The notes under the pieces: model-generated | What the model saw: the letters and a program-made list of their open reading frames with translations, nothing else | Told to the model about the DNA's origin: nothing | The model's database searches: none | Translations under genes and position numbers: made by a program | Part shown: in pieces, positions 57,501 through 64,000 of the stretch | Position numbering within the stretch: position 1 is the stretch's first letter | Layout of the letters: the number at the start of each line of letters is the position of its first letter | Assembly (NCBI RefSeq): GCF_958299795.1 | Contig: NC_133206.1 | Span: 12,871,552 to 12,935,551, forward strand | DNA: 64,000 nucleotides | Direction of reading: 5' to 3' | From: Porites lutea | Lineage: Eukaryota > Cnidaria > Anthozoa > Scleractinia > Poritidae

Positions 57501-58478
57501 ATCCCTATGAAAAATCTTGGCACCCTTAAGATAAAAAATGTCACGCCTATAAATGTAAAAAGGTTGGCAGGTATACATTTTGCGAAACTGACTGGTCAGT
57601 AATCAGTGACACTAGTCAATTCAGGAGAAAAGAGGATGACATGTTCAGTTCAAACAAATTTTCCAACTGGACTGAAGCATTCCATTAAGTTAATTTTGAT
57701 TACTTCTCAGTGGGACTAAGAGCAGGAACATAATTACTGGACATGAAATGGTAAGTTTCAGTCAGGCCAGACCAACCAGTCAAAGGAGACCACCTCCCAG
57801 AAAATTTCCACCAGGCCCACGTTTTTTTAAAGGTGGATAACTCAATCCAATGGATAAACCTCTATCCACGCAATTATTGGTTTCCTAATAATTATCTACT
57901 GGATAGGGATTTATCCAGTGGATAGCTCTACCCAGCCTTCGATTTCGGCAAATATTATTGATCTGCGCGCCACTGACAAATCGCGATATTTTGCTCAACC
58001 TCTTCCAATAATTGCTAATTATTACATAACTTACCTGGCAAAAGAGGCGATAAAGAGGAACAGCAAGGTAAGAGAGTCCCACCACTGTTATTACCAATGC
58101 AATCACATATATAGCTGTTGTACTGTTTCGTGTATTAAAAGCAAGCGAACTCTTATAACCTGCACGTGTCCCTACAAAACGCCGTGTTTCATAATGCAGC
58201 AAACTTGAGTCAAATGTTATCAGAGGTAGCTTGGCTCCAAACAAAGTACTACTCGCTTTATTGAGATGTTCAACGCATCTGGAAAAAATCGTCCTTTGTT
58301 GAAGACCGAACTGCAAAATCCACGATGAACTGTAAACATATCGTGAACTTAAACTCCATGAAAATCTCGAATTCTGAAGTCGAAGAAAAGAGTTCTGATA
58401 GAGAGTCCTTTGAGACCGGGAAGCGACTCGAAGAAGCGACCACAGCATGGGAAGATTCTGGGATAATTCACTCTGCAA
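54515..58478 (-). CDS. COX11: Cytochrome c oxidase assembly protein COX11
   Basis: Five exons, all in phase 0: 58478-58035, 56771-56616, 56268-56143, 55688-55647, 54643-54515, giving 298 aa. Exon 1 encodes a basic, Ser/Arg-rich mitochondrial presequence and the single membrane span ending GLSYLAVPLYRLFCQ. Exon 2 starts ATGLGGTVKREEAGEKIEQM and includes LLIRFNADKSGAMRWNFRPQ. Exon 3 has VAPGETALAFYTATNPTDEP. Exon 4 is a 42-nt microexon, CFCFEEQRLNPHEQ, holding the conserved CxC copper-binding motif. Exon 5 ends VDMPVFFYIDPEF to EKLGL. COX11 delivers copper to the CuB site of COX1 from the intermembrane-space side of the inner membrane. Length is close to human COX11 with a longer presequence; Met-11 (58448) is an alternative start. 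Confidence 0.97.
56005..56100. repeat. ATT/GAT simple repeat in COX11 intron
   Basis: Imperfect (GAT)n and (TTA)n runs just past the donor of COX11 exon 3. Confidence 0.75.
57155..57573. mobile_element. 419-bp TA-flanked MITE in COX11 intron 1
   Basis: TACCTGCCAA and TTGGCAGGTA termini with TA on each side (57153-57154, 57574-57575). Interior words GTCACGCCT recur and TCTTCGGA-type repeats follow. Non-coding. Confidence 0.65.
57831..57934. repeat. GGTGGATAACTC / GGATAGCTCTACCC repeat
   Basis: A short element with several copies of TGGATAA and TTATCCA in both orientations in COX11 intron 1, adjacent to the exon 1 donor. Probably a small palindromic MITE. Confidence 0.55.
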
Positions 58479-60358
58479 AAATCAGCAAATTAAAAGCATC
58501 GATGACCCTTCCTGTGGTGAGTGTTCCTTGATGCGTTCTTGAACAATAAACCTACAAAAACGTCCTAAAATGTGCTGTAACGAAGAAACTTGTCGGCCAT
58601 CTTGCCTGTTAGGGTAAAGGAGACTGGGACGAGAAAACGTCGATCCCGTACCCAGAGCCCACGCGACGCGCTTTTTCCCCCAAGAAGATCGTCGATAGGC
58701 TCTCGTCTCCATAGCCTCCCACGCAGGCGTTGTTAGAGGAGCTCGTCTTTCATCCTCATGAAAGACGAGTCCCCTAAAAACGCCTGCGTGGGAGGCTACC
58801 CTCTCCCGTGTCAGGTCTTTGATCCTCCCAAAGAGAGAGGGGGAGGGTGGGGGGTGAGTGGGAACTCATTTTCCCGAACAGGGGCTGGTAATCGCGCCTA
58901 GAAGGGCCGGGGAGTACAGGAGTAGTCTGAAATGAGTAGTCAGCCGTCTTTCTCCCCCGCACCCCCCACAAGTTAGGAAAGGAGACTGGCTTACATCAGT
59001 TTCTCTTCTTTAGATATTCCCTGTAACTTCTTTTGGAGGTTAAGTAGGTGGGGCTAACCCGAGAGCAAATGGGGTTTGTGCCAACTAGTTGTCACTATTT
59101 TGGTGTAAACGGCAAACAGGGCCTTCCAGATGGGAATGAGGCGAGAAAAGCAACTCAAGGGAATGGACCCTGCAACAGCAAATGTTAGGCCCAGTCAATC
59201 AAGTCTGAGTATCAGGTGTTTTGGGGGAAAGGGGAAGAGGGAAGTAGGGTGTGGGGAGGGGTGTCTCTAAAGGAAGGCCTCTGATACTTAGACTACAGTC
59301 AATCAAACTCTTGAACTTTAACTTAATTTTGGTAGATAAATCCAAAGTGAAGATTTCCTACTCAGGGTGTAATAAAAACCGAAACACAATGCATTTAATA
59401 GACACAGTTTTCCCACAATTTACTAGGTGGGGAAGGGGGGGGGGGGTTGAAAAGCTTTAGAATTAACATTAGACGGCACAACTCTTCGAACATCTTACTT
59501 GAAGTAAAATGCAAATTCAGCACCTATTTTCAAACACTCAAACCTGCACATTTTTAAGTCTGACCAATTAGCAAACCAAAAACAAGCTTATGAATATCAT
59601 TTTAAATTTTTAATTTAATTTGCTTCTTTTAATTTCTTTTTTAAACAGTAGTTGATGCTTTACTCGATAATAATACATGTAAATATACTGACACACAAAA
59701 TAAGGGCCATTTATAGGAGGAATATAAGACGTATCTCATAGAAAGGCATTAACTTCTCGTCTAAAATAATGGCACAAAAAGTGATGTCACAGCTTGCATA
59801 AGATGTAACTTATACTATGCAACACAATATCCTGTGTATATTGCAGAGTTCGGGTCTTATTAAGATGTGTCTTGCTTTTCCCTATATGAATGGCCCTAAC
59901 AATAAAAGTATAGTTTTAAGGTTGCTAGAATGTCATCCCAAGAATAAACACATTCCAATAATGTTTAATATATGAAACTTTATTTACAATATACTATAAT
60001 GCAATTTTAAATAAATACAATATTGACACTACTATTTTACTTATATAAATAACTATGGAACTATGCAACTTAGACTGGCTGAGGTGTGGTTTTGTTTTGT
60101 ACAGGGATAAAATGGGGACATATTTTCTCCTAGCTAGCCAACATAATAATGAAAGCTGTAATGCTGTCTAAAATTAAATTTATATTAATGTCTAGTATTT
60201 TTGAGAGAACTGAAGTCCTTATTTATAAAACCAATAGAAAACTTTTTGCTGTGACAATGTTTATTTAGCCTGGTATAAACACCAAGAAGTTACACAAACC
60301 TTGACTTCTTCTCAAGTTTGCATAACTGTCCCCAGATAATGAGGGCAAGTTATTTCAG
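58479..60358. other. COX11 upstream region and spacer
   Basis: Would contain the COX11 promoter (nothing specific recognised) and the 3' UTR of the coiled-coil gene. Holds a hairpin repeat (58712-58798) and a G run near 59433. No further gene is supported. Confidence 0.45.
58712..58798. repeat. 87-bp TAGCCTCCCACGC hairpin
   Basis: TAGCCTCCCACGCAGGCG and its exact complement at the other end, with inner CTCGTCTTTCAT / ATGAAAGACGAG pairing leaving almost no loop. It lies about 230 bp upstream of the COX11 ATG. Confidence 0.85.
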
Positions 60359-63350
60359 CTATGAAATATTCTCTAGAACACTACACATAATTTCATCTTC
60401 TCTACTGAACTCTATTTCATCTGCACCATGCTTTTTTGATTCATCAACCTGCAAGGACAAAGACACGATATCAAGTATTTTTTGATTGTAATAATTTCAT
60501 GACTAGACTCAGTCTGATAGCTATTTTCATACTTAAAGAGTCGATTATGCAATTTAAGATCCAGGGAAAGAAAGATGATGACATCAAGCGACATTTCAAC
60601 AACCCGTATGGTAGTCATCGTCAGAGAATATTGACAATGTAGGTAATGACACTGGAAGTCCTCCCTACCCTATTAAGCCATTATCCATTAAGCTCTTCAA
60701 TATTACAGTAAACAATATTAATCCATGTTAAGAAATAGCATTAAATTTTGAAATAAATCCTAATCAGTACTGTACCTCCATTTGTTCATATGAACCGTCT
60801 TGTTGGCAAGAGGCTAACTGTAAGGAAGAAGCACATGACTGCAGCATTGCAGTTACTCTGTCCAAATGTCTGAAAAAAATGAAGTGTTATCATGATTTAT
60901 ATTCCTTGATAAAGGGGTACAAGGGTTGTGTCCAGCCCTGAAATCCAGCCCCCAGAATTTATACAGAATTATAAACATGTCTAAAAGGGGATGACCTAAA
61001 TTGTTCAAGGTAGATATTACAGCTGTAGGTTATAGAAAGTCAAACACTACATCAGTATAATATTCATCTACCCCCCCCAAAAAAAAGACTGTGTAAAAGA
61101 ATATTCATTTTTACTGCTAAAGTATTTTATTCAGACTTAAAAGTAAATGTACATTATAACATCATTGCTTCACTTATTACCCTGGGATTGAAGGTGTCAA
61201 AGAACACTCAGCAAAACATGGTACTCTTTAACAAGTGACATAATAAAAAGAAACTCAAAAAGTATTGGTTTTAAATCACTTAAGATATTAGATCTGCTAT
61301 AGAGCCATTCATTTCAAAAATTTATTTCTCAAATTATACTACTACATGAGAAATTTCTGCAATTTGATTGGCTCAGAGTGGTGGTATTTCAGCTTAATTT
61401 GAAATACCTTCATGAGAAAATTATAAAAACGTTTGTGGGTAGTAGTATAAACAAATAATAGCACGATTTGTACGTGATATATGACATAAATACCACTCGT
61501 GATATTTCAAAATTGTCTCAAATTTCACTCTCCTAACGGCTCGTGAAATCACTTATAACAATTTCGAAATATCACTCATGGTATTTATGCCAAATATCAC
61601 TACAAATCATGCTACTACCTATACTAATAAATAATTTCCCCAATAAAAAATTACATAAAGCTATCAAGGGAGACCTGAGCTTTCAGAAAATTGATATCTG
61701 AGTGTCAATTTGAAAATGATTATTGTGCTTTACAGTGCAGGCCACAACTAAGCAAACCAAAATATACGCTTAATACACGTCGGGAAAGACGAGTCAATTG
61801 CGTCAGGCCGGATGCCTCCATGCGTCTGAACTGACGACCAGATGCATCTGCTCTGAAACGCATCAGTGCACATTAAGACTCATTAGTATGTATGAGCTAA
61901 CTCTTTTTTTAGAGGTGTTATGTGTGGGTGAATGATCAATAAACTTCAAACTGGTGGATCGTTGTGGCAATGCTACAAAAATGCAATACGCCAGGTGCAA
62001 CTTTCTCTTCCCATTGAAACTCAAATTTTTACAGTCAAACCAGGTCAAACGTTCCCGTCGCTAACAAACTGATGAATTCATTAATGGAAAAATGATTTCG
62101 TTTGTTGATTCAATAATCCATTCATAAAATGAATAATCCAACAGTCAAATTGTACCTCGATTCAATTCACAAAATCTACCTGTTCTTTATTCTTGTCTGT
62201 TGTGTTCAATCGTATTTGCTTCCCTTTTCCTGTCGTTTACGATTGCGTTTTTCATTGCCTTTAATCAAAATAACAGCTAGAATAGACAGACCGCAAACGC
62301 AAAGAAACTGACAAAGGCCGAGGATCGAAATCCACCAATCACCGCACATACACTGACCTCAGTTTGACCGTCGTGTTTTCTAAGAGGTCAGGCCTAGGTC
62401 TGTTACACTGATTACTGGCAGCAAACTGGCGTACATGTAACAGTTTGTTTGGGTTTGAACTTCAGAACTCGCCAGCACTCGACTCTCAGAAAAAAAAGAG
62501 GAAAAAACAAAATTCTGAGGTCAACTTGTGGAAAGTGTAATTTTTCAAAAAACAGTACTCGAATCAACATTCGATTATGGAATCGAGGCTAAATATGACT
62601 ATTGGATTGTTCATTTTATGAATGGATTATTGAATCAACAAACGAAATCATTTTTCCGTGAATGAATTCATTAGTTCGTTAGCGACGGGAACGCATGACC
62701 TGGTTTGACTGTAAATACCTGATGCACGTCCGTACATCTACATGTATTTCAATGACATATTAAAAGAATCAAGGAAATAGTCATGTTTCACACAATCAAA
62801 ACCAAACTAACTTAACAATAATGCAGAAAAAAACATCACGTCCATTGCATCAGTTTGGCGTCTGCGTTGTTGGCTTAGTTCTGGCCTGCACTGTATTTGG
62901 GGAAGCAGAATGTAAAAGAATTTTGCTATAATTTGCCCTAGCTTACTTGAAACTCAAAAACTGCAACACTGTCAAAAACTGAAAGTATTGTGTCGGATTT
63001 CAGCCCAGTGATTATTAATATTTCGAAGATAGCACTTTTAGATACCAACTTTGGCCTTTATTTACCTGGCTTCCATGGAACGAAATTGCTTCATTTTTGG
63101 AATTTGTGTTCAGGTTAAGAGTACATGTTAAATAAATGATTCTATAAGCATGGTCAATTTTTTACCATATAGCAGATCTAATACCTTAATTTAACTAGGT
63201 TTCCAATTAACCAATGATCTCTGGAACCATGTTAACAGAATGGATTTTACGGTAACCAAGAACTGGAAAAACGTACTTGTTTAATTTGTCAGCTGTTTCT
63301 AGTCGCTGTTGTTTCTGTCTTTCCATCATGACCCTTAATGTCTCTCTAGC
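60359..63350 (-). CDS. Unrecognised coiled-coil protein, last three exons
   Basis: Exons 63350-63277, 60869-60776 and 60448-60359 (TAG) join with GT-AG sites in consistent phases (2, then 0). They encode about 85 residues: ARETLRVMMERQKQQRLETA then DKLNK; HLDRVTAMLQSCASSLQLAS then CQQDGSYEQME; VDESKKHGADEIEFSREDEI then MCSVLENIS. The first part is a charged helix with heptad-like spacing; the C-terminus is acidic. The 5' exons lie beyond the window or were not found. I do not recognise the family. The 2.4 kb intron between the first two exons hosts nested transposons. Confidence 0.65.
60833..61720. repeat. Segment homologous to the BTB array spacer
   Basis: From GACTGCAGCATTGCAGTTAC (inside the middle coiled-coil exon) through TGTGTCCAGCCCTGAAATCC and AACATCATTGCTTCACT to the CTATCAAGG region, the sequence follows 640-1335, 26050-26630 and 38350-38900. 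An insert at about 61337-61627 and shorter gaps interrupt it. Confidence 0.8.
61337..61627. mobile_element. Insertion relative to array spacer copies
   Basis: The array copies are continuous between CTCAAAT and AATAAACAATTTCCCC; here about 290 bp intervene. Inner words GAAATACCTTCATGAG / CGAAATATCACTCATGG and CACTCGTGATATTTC show inverted-repeat character. Exact ends and target duplication are unclear. Confidence 0.45.
61733..62893. mobile_element. 1161-bp Tc1/mariner-like element, host of a nested MITE
   Basis: CAGTGCAGGCC plus AACTAAGC termini are inverted and flanked by TA (61731-61732, 62894-62895). Interior words GCATCAG and GACGTGTA repeat in both orientations. It contains the 62032-62711 element. 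No transposase. Confidence 0.75.
62032..62711. mobile_element. 680-bp nested MITE with about 105-bp TIRs
   Basis: CAGTCAAACCAGGTCA..CG, then TCCCGTCGCTAAC and ATGAATTCATTAATGG, is mirrored at the right end almost perfectly for about 105 bp, with TA at both sides (62030-62031, 62712-62713). High arm identity suggests recent insertion. Confidence 0.85.
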
Positions 63351-64000
63351 CTGCAATGAGACAGAAGTACAACTTAACACTACAAAATAAAACCATCTCT
63401 TCTATTACAAACTGAGCAACTTACAGTAGTTAAAACATAGATTCCATGCTTGGTATAAACTCCTTTGGACTATAGAGATGACTTCAAAATATTCAAAACC
63501 TTTGCAGTGAAATCACTTGCTTGCAGCCCATGATTCCACTTTTGATCTTATTTTTATGCTTTATTAGAGTATAGACCATGGAAAATGGTTGTACTTTTGT
63601 TGATCAGATCAATATGTCTATCATGCAGAGCATCCTTTATTACCACACTTTTGGGTCACATCAGTCCTTGAGCCCTAGGGAGAGAGTCCATGGGCTCTTA
63701 CGTTTTTAAGGCAGTTTCAGTAATAATATATCACAAAACTCAAAAGAATACAGTGCACTTCGTTCTCATGTATCAACCTCTCTTCTCCTCATATCTGTTT
63801 TAAACCTTTTTATTATACAGACACGAGTGTTTTACTGGAAAATATACCACTCGTAAAATTCATAAAAACTACATCCGGGACCCGAGTGGTTTTTTTTTTT
63901 CCATAATCTCACACGTGAGTTTATCAATGACGTAATTTCGGTCATTTCGCTCTATTATTTTATCGATGTCTTTTTGTCTATATAACAAAAAGAACATTAC
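63351..64000. other. Intron or flank, no feature identified
   Basis: Lies upstream of the first visible coiled-coil exon, so probably intron. ACGAGTG / CACTCGT words near 63830-63930 suggest another repeat running out of the window. Confidence 0.35.

Overview
This is a eukaryotic nuclear window with GT-AG introns, dense non-autonomous DNA transposons and animal gene families. The ApeC/CCP receptor-like gene, the BTB-BACK-PHR family and many short terminal-inverted-repeat (TIR) elements point to an invertebrate, most likely an anthozoan cnidarian such as a coral or anemone. That assignment is inference; no marker gene fixes the species.

From 1 to about 43.1 kb lies a tandem array of diverged segmental duplications. 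Each unit carries a minus-strand intronless BTB-BACK-PHR gene (BTBD2/3/6-like), a conserved spacer, and usually a decayed hAT transposase tail on the plus strand. Five gene copies are visible. Three are intact (2835-4163, 10302-11627, 40093-41418). One is a pseudogene split by a 2.84 kb insertion (27818-31906). One is truncated, with its last codons supplied by a repeat element (34147-35082). Unit 2 is stretched by an 11.6 kb composite TIR element (11780-23381) holding further nested transposons and a decayed ORF with FEN-like motifs. Precise empty sites in sister units reveal target-site duplications (TSDs) and the relative order of insertions and duplications.

From 43.1 to 45.4 kb there are only repeats and hairpins. 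From 45.4 to 53.4 kb, plus strand, lies a gene for a membrane-anchored ApeC (apextrin C-terminal) protein: ApeC domain, one CCP/sushi domain, Ser/Thr-rich stalk, transmembrane segment, then a cytoplasmic tail built from small exons. The tail introns are all phase 2, every junction codon is Ser, and each exon of the core series ends in a related Asn-Leu/Val-Tyr/His acidic motif. This is the most interesting item in the window.

From 54.5 to 58.5 kb, minus strand and convergent with the ApeC gene, is a complete five-exon COX11 (298 aa). From 60.36 to 63.35 kb, minus strand, are the last three exons of an unrecognised coiled-coil protein gene. One intron and part of one exon of that gene are homologous to the spacer block carried by the BTB array units, so this locus and the array share a duplicated segment.

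All comparisons were made by eye. Domain and family names rest on recognisable motifs, not on database searches.
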